Shown one piece after another: positions 23,260-35,321 of a stretch of DNA of 60,000 nucleotides (position 1 is its first letter; every line of letters starts with the position of its first letter). The stretch lies in NCBI RefSeq assembly GCF_030272615.1, contig NC_081406.1, forward strand, positions 115,043,783 to 115,103,782. Direction: 5' to 3'. The translations under genes were made by a program, and so were the position numbers. Origin of the DNA: Cryptomeria japonica. Taxonomy: Eukaryota; Streptophyta; Pinopsida; Cupressales; Cupressaceae. Below the pieces are notes generated by a model, which was not told where the DNA came from, ran no database searches, and saw nothing but the letters and a program-made list of their open reading frames with translations.

Positions 23260-23583
23260 CTTCCTTGAGGGTTGTAGCCTTTCGGGTCATTATCTTTTGA
23301 GCAATGAGCTCTAGACGATGTGCTTGAATGTTGGTGCATTCCACATTGTAATATTTTCACATACTACTATAGAGCATCATCTTAGTGTGGGTAGGTTCCC
23401 ACCATTGTTTTTCCCTTAACTAGGTTTTCCACATCAAAATCTTGTTGTTGTGTGTTGTGTTGTTTATTTTCTTATCTTTGCTATTGCTGTAGTTTATCAG
23501 AGCTATTTTGTGGTTAATTTTGTTGATCTAGTGAAAACTAATTCACTCCCCCTCTTATTTTTCCCTCATTGTTGTTGCCAATA
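23260..23583 (+). repeat. Element B 5' LTR, right part
   Basis: The LTR resumes after the second TGAAC copy (23255-23259) with CTTCCTTGAGGGTTGTAGCC, matching the 3' LTR from about 29161. It ends at CCAATA, where the 3' LTR has CCAACA. The primer-binding site ACTAGTATCAGAGC follows at 23584-23597. Confidence 0.9.
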
Positions 23584-23639
23584 ACTAGTATCAGAGCTAT
23601 ATCCTCCAGAAGAATCTTAACCGCTTGAGGAGATCGAGG

Positions 23640-26600
23640 ATGGCAACTAGAAGTGGAAGTGTTATCTTTAAGAAGGAGAGTCTGAGATTTGATGGTAGTA
23701 ACTATGCTATATGGAAGAAATGGATGGAAGTGTACTCGAGATGTCTTGGAGAAGATTGCTAGAAGATTACAAAGAATGCCTATTCTATTCCTCTAAATGG
23801 ACCGGTTACTGCTGATGAGATCAAGGAAGCTAAAAATAACATCAGAGTAAAGGAAGCTTTGCTGAGCGCCCTGAATGATTCAGAGATGACAAATGTAATG
23901 GGACTTCAGACCACACATGAGATCTGGGAGAACCTTGAAACCCTGTATGAAGGAGATAAACAAGTAAATTTTGCTAAGTTGTAGAGTTTGAAAGGGAAGT
24001 CCGAGATGTTGAGAATGGGAGAAGATGAGAATATAAACACTTTCATGGCTAAAGTGAATGAATTTGTCCTAGGTATTAGATGTTCTGGTGGAACCCTTGA
24101 AGGAGATGAAATTGTTGCTAAGGTGCTGAGTTCATTGGATCCTTCGTACAAATATAAGGTAGTTTCTATTGAAGAGATCCAGAGTGTGACTATTGTGACA
24201 AGAGATATGTTGGTTGGAAAGATTTTTGCATTTGAACTGAGTGAGTTTGGTGAATCAAATGGAAAGTCTGAGACATCATTTACAACATCTATATCCTAAA
24301 AAAATAGTAATATGATCCTAAAGAATGTAGAATATCCAGATATGAAAGAGAAAGAAAGGAGATGGAAGACAAAGAAAGAGAATTGGAAGAGCTTGAAGCA
24401 TTGATTTCTCGGAGATTTCCTAAAGGAGCTGATAACTATGATGGAAAATTGCCTTTGAAATGTTTCTCTTGTAATAAGATAGGACATTTTTCTTCTAGGT
24501 TCTCGGAGAGAATGGCTAAATATGATAGGCATGATAAATTTGACAAGCATGATGGGAATGATAGATATGAGAAGCATGATACACCTTACAAGTCTAACCT
24601 AAAGTATAAGCATCAAAAGAACTATTATTATGATGCTGATGAAGGTATTATAGATGAAGAATCAGAAGGAGATGAAGTTGTATTTTTTTCTATCAAAGAA
24701 GATGTATCGGTGCCCATTGATTCCACAAGCTGCACTATTGAGGAGAAATATTTAGTTGCTAAATTCGAAGAGAAAGATGAATGGGTGATTGACAACAGTT
24801 GTTCACATCATATGACCAATGATAAAAGTAAATTTGTGTGTATAGAAAGGTATGATGGTGGAATAGTAAGATTTGGATGGTAAGCATAACAATGGTGATT
24901 TGAGAGGTTCTATTTCCTTTGATGGTAAGCATAACACTGATGATGTCTTGTATGTTGAAGGTTTGAAGCATAATATTTTAAGTGTTGGATAGATGGTTGA
25001 CAAAGGTTATGATCTACAACTCAAGAATGGTAAATGCAAAATCCTAAATGCCTCCAATATAGAGATTGCATCAAGAACTAATACTGAAGGTAATATCTTT
25101 CATTTAAATGCTGGTGAGAAAAGTTGTTTGATTTCTCATATTGATGAAAGTTGGTCGCGGCATAGGAGAATGTGTCACATTAATTTTGATTCAATGATTA
25201 AGATCAGTTATACACAAGCTATTAGAGATCTAGCTAAGATTATCAAGCCTGCAAATCTGGTATGCAAGGAATGTCAATTGGGTAAGCAAGCAAGAATTTC
25301 TTTCAAGAGAAAATAGTATACATCTGATGGACTGCTAGATCTTGTGCATACTGATCTATATGGACCTATAAATGTTAGAAGTGTGTAGGAAGATATATAT
25401 TTTACGCTACTAATTGATGATTATTCTAGGATGATGTGGGTTGTCTTTTTTAAGGAAAAATCAGAAGCATTTGAAAAGTTCAAGATATTCAAAGCAAAGG
25501 TTGAGACTGAGTCAGGATTGAAGGTGAAATGTCATAGATCTTACAGAGGAGGATAATTTTGTTCTAGTGAGTTTGATTCATTCTATGAGAAGCATGGGAT
25601 TATAAGACACATATCTGCTCCTAGAACCCCTTAGTAGAATGGAGTTGTTGAAAGGAAGAACATGATAGTCTTGGATGTTGCAAGGACTATGGTGATTGAA
25701 GGGAATATTTCAAAGATCTACTAGAGAGAAGTTGTTAGCACTGTTGTTTACATAGTTAGCCGATTTCATATTAAAGGGGATATTGGTAAGACTCCTTATG
25801 AGCTATGGTCTAGTCATGTTTGTACACTGAGATATTTCAAAATATTTGGTAGCAAGTGTTATATCAAGAGAGATGAGGATATAGGAAAATTTGATGCAAG
25901 AAGTGATGAGAGAATTTTCTTGGAATACTCAAAAAAGAGTAAAGCCTACTGGTGCTACAATTTAAGAGACTAAGGAGGATAGTGAAGAGTGTGAATGTGA
26001 AGGTTGATGAGAACCTTGGAAAAGAGATTATAGCATGCAAATATGATGATGGTTAGCATGTTGTTATAATGCCTATTTAGACTAATGAGTTGAAACAGAT
26101 TGATCTAGTAGAGATAGTTAATCCAAATATCGTTGCTGCTGGTGGAGAGGTGCAGGAACCTGAAAATCAGAACAATCAAAAGACTCTGTAGTATGTAAGA
26201 TTGAATTTGAAAATCAAATTATTGGAGATAAAAATAAAGGTGTGATAACTAGAAGAAGGCTAGTTGCTGAAGAGGTATGTTTGATTTCTAAGATTAACCT
26301 AAAGATGTTGTTGGGGCTTGCAAAGATTAAAATTGGATGAGAGGTATGGAAGAAGAATTAGATCAGGTTGAAAAGAATAATACATGGGAGCTTGTTCCTA
26401 GACTGAAAGATAAGAATGTTATTGGTACTAATTGGGTATCTAGAAATAAATTGAATGAAGCAGGTGAAGTAGTTAGAAATAAAGAAAGACTAGTATGCAA
26501 AGGATATTCATAGAAAGAACTAATTGATTATGAGGAGACTTTTTCTTTGATAGCGAGACTTGAAGCTATTAGACTGTTGCTTGCATATGTTGCCTATAAA

Positions 26601-27826
26601 GATTTCAAAGTGTATCAAATGGATGTCAAATCTACCTTTTTGAATGGTGATCTTGAGGAAGAAGTCTACATTGAGCAACCTGATGGATTTTCATTATCAA
26701 ATGATGGTGACATGGTATGCAAATTGAAGAAAGCTCTTTATGGATTGAAATAAGCCCCTAGAGCCTAGTATGCTAGATTGGATAAGTATTTGCTGAAATT
26801 AGGATTCAATAAAGAGATTGTTCACAGTAATCTGTATTTTAAGATTGAGAATGATAACATATTAATTGTTGAAGTCTTTGTTGATGATATTATCTTTGGA
26901 GGAGATGATGACTTAAGAATGAAGTTTGTTAGTGATATGCAGAAAGAATTTGAGATGTCTATGATAGGAGAGATGAAATTTTTCTTATGTTTGCAGATTT
27001 CACGGACTAGAAAAGGTATCTTTATATCTCAAGCTAAATATTTGAAGGAATTATTGAAAAAGTCTGGGTTAGATGACTCCAAACTGATTGGAACTCCTAT
27101 GGTGACTGGCTGCAAACTGTCTAAAAAATAATGAATCTTAGAAAGCTAATCAGTATTTATACAAAACTATAGTTGGTGGACTGCTATATCTTACTCAGAC
27201 TAGGCCTAACATTATGCATTTTGTGTGCATGGCTGCTTGATATCAAGCTGATCCGAAAGAGTGTCATGTCACTGTTGTAAAGAGGATATTTAGATATTTG
27301 AAGGCAACTGTGGACTATGGTTTGTGGTATCCAAAGAATGATGATTTCATGTTATGTGGTTACACTAATGTTGATTGGGCTAGTGATGTTGATGACCGGA
27401 AAAGCACCACTGTCGAGCCTTCTTTTTAGGTAAGAAATCGGTTTCTTAGGCTAGTAAGAAACAAGATTCATTGTCCTTATCTACTATTGAAGATAAGTAC
27501 ATTGTTGCTACTAGTAATTGCACTTAGGTAGTTTGAAGAAAATGTTGAAGAATATCAAAGTTATCTATGATGAGCCTACTGTCATATATTGTGATAATTA
27601 GAGTGCTATCAATATGTCAAAGAATCTGGTGCAACATTCAAAAAATAAAGATGTGTCAATCAAATATCATTACTTGAGAGAAAAAGTCAGTGAAGAGGAA
27701 GTGAAGTTGGAATATGTGTCTACAAAGGAACAGATTGCTAGTATTTTCACTAAGTCTTTGTCTACAGATACATTTGTCTATTTGAGAGACAAGTTAGGGG
27801 TATCTACCCCTCCTGATGAGAACTAG
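23640..27826 (+). pseudogene. Element B copia gag-pol, heavily interrupted
   Basis: The ATG at 23640 opens a GAG with SLRFDGSNYAIWKKWMEVY. The zinc knuckle is CFSCNKIGHFSSRF (about 24458), with its last Cys lost. Protease follows with WVIDNSCSHHM, where the catalytic DSG has become DNS. Then come the integrase finger (HRRMCHINFDS...CKECQLG), the DYSRMMWVVFF region, and RT with GYKD-to-FVDDIIFGG (about 26876). RNase H remnants reach the C-terminal QIASIFTKSL at about 27730. Stops replace expected Gln or Trp, for example TAGTAG at 25632-25637 in the PQQNG box, and TAA 26751 and TAG 26766 around the RT SLYGLKQAPR region. The main frame shifts at least twice. The copy is dead. Confidence 0.88.
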
Positions 27827-28158
27827 ATGCATTAAGTTGGATCAATCTGGTGGATTTCAGAGCCTTATCTTTCTATCCGAGTTGATGAGTTGATGTTTCT
27901 ACTCAGCCAAAGTAGTCAGTGTGTGTTTTAGATGATCAGTTTATCCTAAGGGGGAAATTGTCCTTCTTAGAGGATGATTTTTGGGAGAGAAGCATAATCT
28001 ATATTCTATCTTTGGAATTATTGTCAAAGGGGGAGAGAAGCGTGTGAAAATTGTCTTATCTTCTTGATCTTAGGGGGAGTCTACTAGAGATGTTTTTCTT
28101 TCTTTGCATTGATTATTTTTTACATTCATATGTTGTCATCAATGCCAAAGGGGGAGAT
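27827..28158 (+). other. Element B 3' non-coding region and purine tract
   Basis: Between the pol remnant and the 3' LTR lie repeated AAGGGGGA phrases (27951, 28029 and 28070), ending in AATGCCAAAGGGGGAGAT just before the LTR. The same CAATGCCAAAGGGGGAGATT end precedes the 3' LTRs of D and C, so it is the family's purine tract. The earlier AAGGGGGA copies may act as extra plus-strand priming sites. Confidence 0.6.
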
Positions 28159-29483
28159 TATTGGGCATTGTTGCTACTAGGATATGTTGTTGTCATTGAT
28201 GTCAACATATTCCCGCTCCGGTGATTGCAGATTGGTGTATTAGGATTTTGGTTTGGTGTATGGAGTATCTCTAGTATCATTATATTCTTTTGTATTGGTT
28301 TCAGTGATCCAAAAAGATTAATTGATCATATTAGATGATCTGGTTTTGTAGTTTGTTTATCTAATTAGTGCTTTGTAGAGTTTAGTATTTCCTCCGGTAT
28401 ATTCAGGTGTGATTAGATCTTGAGCTGATATTTTGGGAGATTGTTTTGGATGGTCTTGTGTATCTTCATTTCAGATGGTTAGTGATTTGGTTCTCCATGA
28501 GTTATCTTTTCTTCGTGATAGTAACTATTGTTTGAGTTTTCCTGAGTTTCCAATGTTGATCGATGAAGATTTGATAAGTGGTGTTGGTACAATTGTTACT
28601 AATGATTCTAACATTCTTGCTGGTGTTTCCTAAGTATGTCCTTTTTTTTTGGTGATCCACATTGATCGTTGTGCATGTTCTTGGTGATTTTGCTAAACTG
28701 GTGATGTTCTTTGTGTTATGCAATTTTTCTTGGTGGTGCAGTGTGTTGCGGTTGATCTTGGCATGATTTATGGTGGTGATGAGCGTTTGGATATTTTAAT
28801 TAGGTCCATGTTATGTCATGTATATCATTATATTGGTTTGGTGGTCTATCTTTATATTGTGTGATGTAATTTTGTAATTATGAGTTGAGGGTTTAGCTAA
28901 CCTTGTTATCAAGGTTGATGATTTGTATAAATAGGTGATATTGTCATGTAATTTAGGTATCATGGTTGTGTCTACATTATTAGAGAGTGTTGTATATGTG
29001 AATAAGTGATTCATCCTTTGACATTGTGACTGAGTAGAGATTGGTGTTGTAGAGCAGACAATGAGATTAACCGAAACTGTCATCAAGCATTAACAGCTGT
29101 TGTTATTGTAGTTCATTCGTTCCAGATTGTAGTTTGAATCTTCTTGTAAGGTAGTGAGCCTTCCTTGAGGGTTGTATCCTTTTGGGTCATTATCTTTTGA
29201 GCAATGAGCTCAAGGAAATGTGCCTGATTGCTAGCGCATTCCCCATTGTAATTTTTTCACATACTACTGCAGAGTATCATCTTATTGTGGGTAGGTTCCC
29301 ACCGTGGTTTTTCCCTTAACCATGTTTTCCACATCAAAATCTTGGTTTTGTGTGTTGTGTTGTTTATCTACTTATCTTTGTTATTGTTGCAGTTTATCAC
29401 ATCTATTTTTGTGGTTAAGTATATTGATCCAATAAAAACTGATTCACCCCCGTCTCAGTTTTCCCTCATTGTTGTTGCCAACA
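28159..29483 (+). repeat. Element B 3' LTR
   Basis: This is the uninterrupted 1325-bp LTR. It aligns with 18545-19548 followed by 23260-23583. The conserved CCACC...GGTTTTTCCC...GGTTTTCCACATC module lies at about 29300-29335. Confidence 0.9.
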
Positions 29484-29488
29484 CCATC

Positions 29489-29723
29489 ATGTTCATTTGG
29501 TTCACCTCATGGGATATTGCTTCAAAGAAAACAAAAATGCATTGGCTAGTGGATCTCTAGACAAGTTTCTATTGGCAGGAAGAGAGAAGCGAAAAATCCT
29601 AAATTGGGCATAATTGTATTCAATTGCTTTGAGTGCAGCTCATGGAATTACCTATTTACAACAAGATTGTGACAATTGTATCATTCATTTCGACATAAAA
29701 GCCCACAAAATATTACTCGATGA
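29489..29723 (+). pseudogene. LRK10-like kinase relic: hinge to catalytic loop
   Basis: The frame continues directly from 18544 once element B and one CCATC copy are removed. It reads HHVHLVHLMGYC, then SGSLDKFLL, ILNWAQ-like (a TAA stands for Gln), ALSAAHGITYLQQDC and the catalytic loop IIHFDIKAHKILLDD. Compared with the family, several residues of the hinge (the VYEY region) are deleted before GSLDKF. The catalytic Asp and Lys of HFDIK survive; the Asn two positions on reads His-Lys. Element H enters right after the loop. Confidence 0.88.
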
Positions 29724-30456
29724 TGAAAAAAAACTTGTAGCCAAGTTTATGACAATTTCTACATAACCCATTATAGATTTTAATCAAATCAACACGTAGA
29801 AGCCATGTGCAAAGAATAGACAACATACCCATGAAAATATGACATAAGATATATCCTGGGAAAACCCTCATAAGGGAAAAAACCATCCTCCAAAAGCATC
29901 ATCCACTATGTATTATCAGTAATACATCAATTACAATACAACTATGGAAAACCTTAAAAAACCCAGCCATAACCAAGCACTCCATATGACCAAGCATGAA
30001 TCCACACATTCCATGCCATGCTTCCTCCTTTATAAATGATAACCTAGGTAACCCAAACAATTATCCTAGTGGTTCTTTTATAAACACAAGCTCCCACAAA
30101 ACCACCAAGTGTTATTACATCAAAACCATGTGCCCAAAACCATGTGACAATAAAATATAATATTTTTTCTACCTACCCTTGATCCACATTCAATATTGGG
30201 TACTTCATCATAATTACATTACCCAATATTAAATAAATATAATATAATAATACTAATGTGTCAATACAACTTATCAAGTGGTTACAAGAATATTCTAAGG
30301 GAATCTCTACATGTTGCATGTCCATCTAGGTGCTCCTAGGTGCAACAATACAATCTGATATTACAATATAATTCCATGTCCACCTCACATAATAATAAAA
30401 TAATATACAAAAATAAAACATTATTATGCAAGGTGTACAACACCATTTTCCCAAAA
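29724..30456 (-). repeat. Element H left terminal repeat (3' LTR)
   Basis: It aligns with 34553-35257. On the minus strand it begins TTTTGGGAAAATGGTG, and the conserved GGTTTTTTCCC...GGGTTTTCCCA module lies at about 29855-29892. Confidence 0.87.
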
Positions 30457-33400
30457 TTCTCCCACTTGTTATAGTATACATTGCATAAAGGCCAAGAAGT
30501 AATCTATCACATGAACAAGAGACTGATCTCTCTAGGCACATATACCATCATGGAATCCAAGTGCTTCATGTGCTTAATCAAGATACCTGCAACAAAAAAT
30601 AAAGTGATCACCATCTCATACATGAATGCTCCCACCCTCCATCATGCCACTGCCACTGGACATGTAAAGGTCATCCAAAGAGAAAGCCACATAATCTGTC
30701 ACAAAAAATGATAAAAATCTGCACCAACTGATATCCAAACATAAACACTAATCCAAAGGTATCCAATGCAAAGGTAGTTGTTTATATATATGAAATAATA
30801 CCCACACAAAGTGTTAACACATCAACTATACATGCCTCCAAGGCATATAAACCAAGTGAATAACATCTCATCAACATATGCAACCTATAACATGCAACCA
30901 TAAGCCCCAAGTGAAATACCCACCATGTATATACACCAAGGAACTCCCACTACATAGGTAATGTCAATATCAGAAATGAATCCACTAACAACATATCATA
31001 GAAGTGTAACCATGTAGTATCAAGAAAATCCACATCAATATGAACATCATGTAAACCAATAACCTGCAATTACTACTCTCACACCATGTCTCCAACATTC
31101 TCCCATGTTCTCCACACCAACAAAAGAAAGAGATAAAGGAACCTCTATGCCATCTCCCATATGAAAACACATGAACACAAAACCACTGAGCACATAGCTC
31201 CAAACAATCTCTAGCCAATGTAATGTGAATATGAACATTCAGGAAGATAATTGAAACAAGGAGAGAAACACTGGAAATCAAATCATGTAGTATGTCCTTC
31301 TACACACACCTCTAAATGCTAACTGTGTGAAGTATGATATCCTCCATAAAACCCCACATGAAAATCATAACAACACCCAAAACCATTCAATCCCTTGGAC
31401 TAAACAAACATCTATAACATTTACTCAACATGGATGTAAGCCTCTCATAACCAAGAAGATCAAACTAAATATCCATTCCCAAGCCTAGAGGATACACCCA
31501 AAAAACCATTTCCCAAACTAATATCAGTGATTGCCACCATCATAATAATAACTCAAATGCACATGGAGATAACCAATGCCATACATATCTCAAATGGACC
31601 CTCCAGAACTAACAAACTCCATGTAGCTCAAGACCCATATCAATGAAAGATAACCATAAACATAATGCACTTAAAAGAAAACAATGGGCAATACCTCTCA
31701 AGTAGTAAACTACTAACTAGACCAAGAGTGGAGAATGAGAATGCTCATCAAGCTATCCAAGTCATCATGACTCACACTAAGAATGATCTTCTCTCAATAT
31801 AGAAACCACGTGAATTCTCCTCAGACTTCCAGTTGAAATAACAACCTGCCTCAACACATGCCTCTAATCACAAGAGAATACTAGCATCACCAACATCCTC
31901 CAAGTATCCATGAGTACGTGTAACCGATCAATCCATGCTAAATTCCAAATGCAACATATCACCACCATGAAGTAAACAAGCAAATGATCATGTACCCAAT
32001 ACAAAGAGAACTACCAAGATAAATGTCAAAGCTCCAACGACTGAATCGGGAACATAAACATGACAACATGATCTAATCCATCTCAAAGAGATAACATGCT
32101 CCATATGAAAATATCAAATAACCATATCATTCCAAAACCCTAAATGTGCATCAAGAGTGTACCATGCCATAATATAATCCATCCAAACAACAAGAATAAA
32201 CATGTCAAATGAAAGCATAAAACCACATCTATACCAAGAACTTTGTGAGTCTCAAGATGCAAACATCTCTTAACAGTGTACCCACAAATGCAAGAGAATC
32301 CTTCTGCAACAATATGATCTAAGACATCCTCCAAAAATTTGCACACTAAGAAGATCATCCACCATCCAATGGTGAATACACATCACTACCAACAACTCTC
32401 ATTAAACAGTGATATCGAGTCACACATGGCATCACGATAACCATCTCCTACATGAAGAACATCCAGGTCCACATACATCCAACTGAAATGTCAACAATAT
32501 TAAGTAAACCATGAGATCCATCTCAAGAAGATACATACAACCACCAACAAACCACCAATCATGAATAAAACGAACATTGTCAACTCATCACTGTCAAAGA
32601 TCCCACTGAAAGTGTAATCAGATAAATAACCAAGCTATCATGACATCATGATCAAATACATGCTATAAGTCCCATGCCAACTATCCAAGTACCATATCAT
32701 AATCCATCCTCTCATCTCAAAACAACCATACCAATGCACAAATGACCACAGACAAGGTCAACTAAGGTGTATGCACCACAATGAATCAAACCTGGTGGAT
32801 ATAGACAGTCCACATCCAAGCCATCCAACTGTAATTGAATAAGTGAGCTCAAACCTACCAATCACATAACTCATAAATTCAATCACTGAACATGAAAACT
32901 CATCATCACATTAGTAAACTACAAACTGACATACCAAAGAGAATAATCCATATAGATAGCCATGACTCAAACACCAAATTACCATCTGATTTGATTTGCC
33001 AAACATGTCCACAAACTAGTACCATAGTCAAAGGAACTAAATAAGCATCAAGGAGATAAGAACAACCTCCTTATATCAAGATAAATCACCACAATCATGA
33101 CTATTTTGTGTTAATGCAAAACATGTACCTGCATACCCATGATACCATAATCATTACCTACATCAAACTATCACCTACATAAAACTCCAAGTCTCAAACC
33201 GAGTCCAACCATGTCCTCAAACCAAGAAAAACCATGCACTTGTATCCATCAAATTAAAACTTTGAAACAAACTTTTAAACCTCTCCATACTCATCAAACT
33301 AATACAATAATAGCACCAAACTTAAGTACACTAAACACCCTCTCCAACACCTATTTGAAATTAAAAATTGATTCCATATGCAAAAGATATGAGCAAAACT

Positions 33401-34538
33401 GTATCAAGGAGAATATCAGGCTTCTAGGCTCCCAAAACATGTTAAGAAAACAAAATCACTAAACCAAACTTGTACCAAATGGTAGTGCTCAAAATCACCT
33501 CTCCAACGAGTATAATAAGTGAAAAACAGACTCCTCGGGTGAAAGTTATGCTAGTTGGAAGAAAACGTCCAATTTCGCTATATGATGAATACATAGACTT
33601 AAAAATTTAATAATTTTCCCAAAGTCCATTATCCAAATTTTAAAATAAAAATCAATTTCTAGGTGGAGCCCACTGACCAGACCCCACCACTCATCTTCCA
33701 CTGGTGGCAATTTTATTTAATATTTTATTAAAAGTATTTAAAGAAGGGTGGATTCCTTTTTTTATTTAAAAATTGGCAAATATATTTTATTTAACGCCCA
33801 TTGGGCGGGGCCACGGCGGGGACCATCTGTAGTGGGTTGGCATGGCAGGTACCCATCGTTGGTGGGAACCCAGCTACCAGTGATAGTGGGTTGGGGTGCC
33901 GACACTAGGTACTGCCGACAGAGCTAACAATACCTATTGTCGACAGGTACTGCCTCTATCGAAAAGCACAGGGGGAGGGTATGGGGGTCGGGGGTGGTGG
34001 CCCGACCCTTGCACAATTAATATTTTAAAAAAAAATTCAATTCATTTTTTTTTTAAAGAACCCTCAACCATCATTCTTATTTATTTATTTTTATTGCACA
34101 TACAAAATTCTGCCAGCAAGACAATTTTTTATATTTTTTTATTCTCTGCAGACGCCTGTCACAAATTTGACGGTCGTCAAGGCTATGATTCTAATTTTTT
34201 TTTTTTGCAATTATTTCAACTATGACAAAATAGGGCAAATTATACATCAATTTTTGTTTCTCGGCCAACTTGAATCCATCCATGAGGTTCGTTTTGTCCC
34301 ATGAGTCCACTTATGAAATCTCACCCCCTAAACCCTCATTCAAAGCATTTTTCAATGATGTCCTAGATTGACCAAAATTTTGCCAACCCCAAATCTACAA
34401 ACAACCAATCATAACAACAAACCCAAATAATATATATCTACAATAACAACCTGTAAAACCATATATCTTGCCTTGTCTTTTCATTCTTTCATGCATTCAT
34501 GGATTCCAACTAGGGTTATAAACACCATTAAACCAATA
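30457..34538 (-). other. Element H interior, no genes
   Basis: The interior is about 4.1 kb, CA/AT-rich and very even in composition. It is dotted with short recurring words such as CCATC, CATCATGA and ACCATA, with no open frame I would defend. One GC-rich island at about 33780-34010 has repeated GTGGGTTGG and GGTACTGCCGACA words. It may be the packaging/leader region, since it lies near the 5' end of the minus-oriented RNA. Confidence 0.6.
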
Positions 34539-34552
34539 GCTCTGATACCACT

Positions 34553-35257
34553 TGAAAGGAAAATTGTTGTCAACTTTATGATAAGTTTTCACATAACCCA
34601 TTATAGATTTCAATCAAATCAACACATATAAACCATATGCGAATAATATACAACATACCCATGAAAATGTGACACAAGATATATCCTGGGAAAACCCTCA
34701 TGAGGGAAAAACCCAGCCTCCAAAAGCATCATCCACCATGTATTATTAACAATGCATCCATTACAATATAACTATGGAAAGCCTTCAAAAATCCTAACAT
34801 AACGAAGCACTCCATGTGACCAAGAATGAATCCACACATCCCATACCATGCTTCCTCCTTCACAAATATTATCCTCACTAACCCAAACAACGATCTTTGT
34901 GGTGCTTTTACAAACACAAGCTCCCACAAAACCACCAAGTGGTATTACATCAAAACCATGTGACAATAAAATATAATATTTTTCCTACCTACCCTTGACC
35001 CACATTTAATATTGGGTACTTCATCACAATTACATTCCCTAATATTAAATAAATACAATATAATAATACCAATATGTCAATACAACTCATCAAGTGGTTA
35101 CAAGGATATTCCAAGGGAATCTCTACATGTTGCGCGTCCATCTAGGTGCTCCTAGGTGCAATAATACAATATAGTTCCATTCCCACCTCACATAATAATA
35201 AAATAATACAACAATAAAACATTATTATGCAAGGTGTACAACACCATTTTCCCAACA
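34553..35257 (-). repeat. Element H right terminal repeat (5' LTR)
   Basis: On the minus strand it begins TGTTGGGAAAATGGTG, very like the start of element A's LTR. It ends beside the primer-site complement. Compared with the left repeat it lacks a few short stretches. Confidence 0.87.
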
Positions 35258-35262
35258 AATGA

Positions 35263-35321
35263 AGATTCCACACTAAAGGTATTCATCTAGCTAAACTTTG
35301 TGGGAAGAAAGATGACCATAT
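35263..35321 (+). pseudogene. LRK10-like kinase relic: activation segment fragment
   Basis: Between elements H and C 59 bp of kinase remain: an EDSTLKV lead-in, then AKLCGKKDDH in another frame. The DFG motif expected between them is missing through a small deletion, so magnesium binding would be lost even without the insertions. The sequence continues at 56063 after element C. Confidence 0.85.

Larger units (their letters stand above)
18545..29483 (+). mobile_element. Element B: decayed Ty1/copia LTR retrotransposon
   Basis: B interrupts the kinase N-lobe between CCATC copies (18540-18544 and 29484-29488). It spans 10,939 bp, or about 7.2 kb after removal of the gypsy insert N1. The LTRs are 18545-23583 (interrupted by N1; about 1.33 kb net) and 28159-29483 (1325 bp). 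The outer ends read TATTGGG...CCAACA; both LTRs have TA instead of TG. The primer site follows at 23584 and a purine tract AAAGGGGGAGAT precedes the 3' LTR. The internal region is a copia gag-pol with many stops. Confidence 0.92.
29724..35257 (-). mobile_element. Element H: large non-coding LTR element (LARD-like)
   Basis: The element is 5534 bp and minus-oriented. Terminal repeats are at 29724-30456 and 34553-35257; the complement of the initiator-Met primer site (GCTCTGATACCA) is at 34539-34550, beside the right repeat. A purine-tract complement TTCTCCCACTT sits at about 30458-30468. The target duplications GATGA (29719-29723) and AATGA (35258-35262) match at four of five bases. The interior of about 4.1 kb has no GAG, protease, integrase or RT on either strand, which is the definition of a LARD. 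Confidence 0.88.

Noticed and set aside
33780-34010. rRNA or tRNA fragment in the GC-rich island of element H
   Set aside because: No tRNA cloverleaf boxes or conserved rRNA words could be found by eye.
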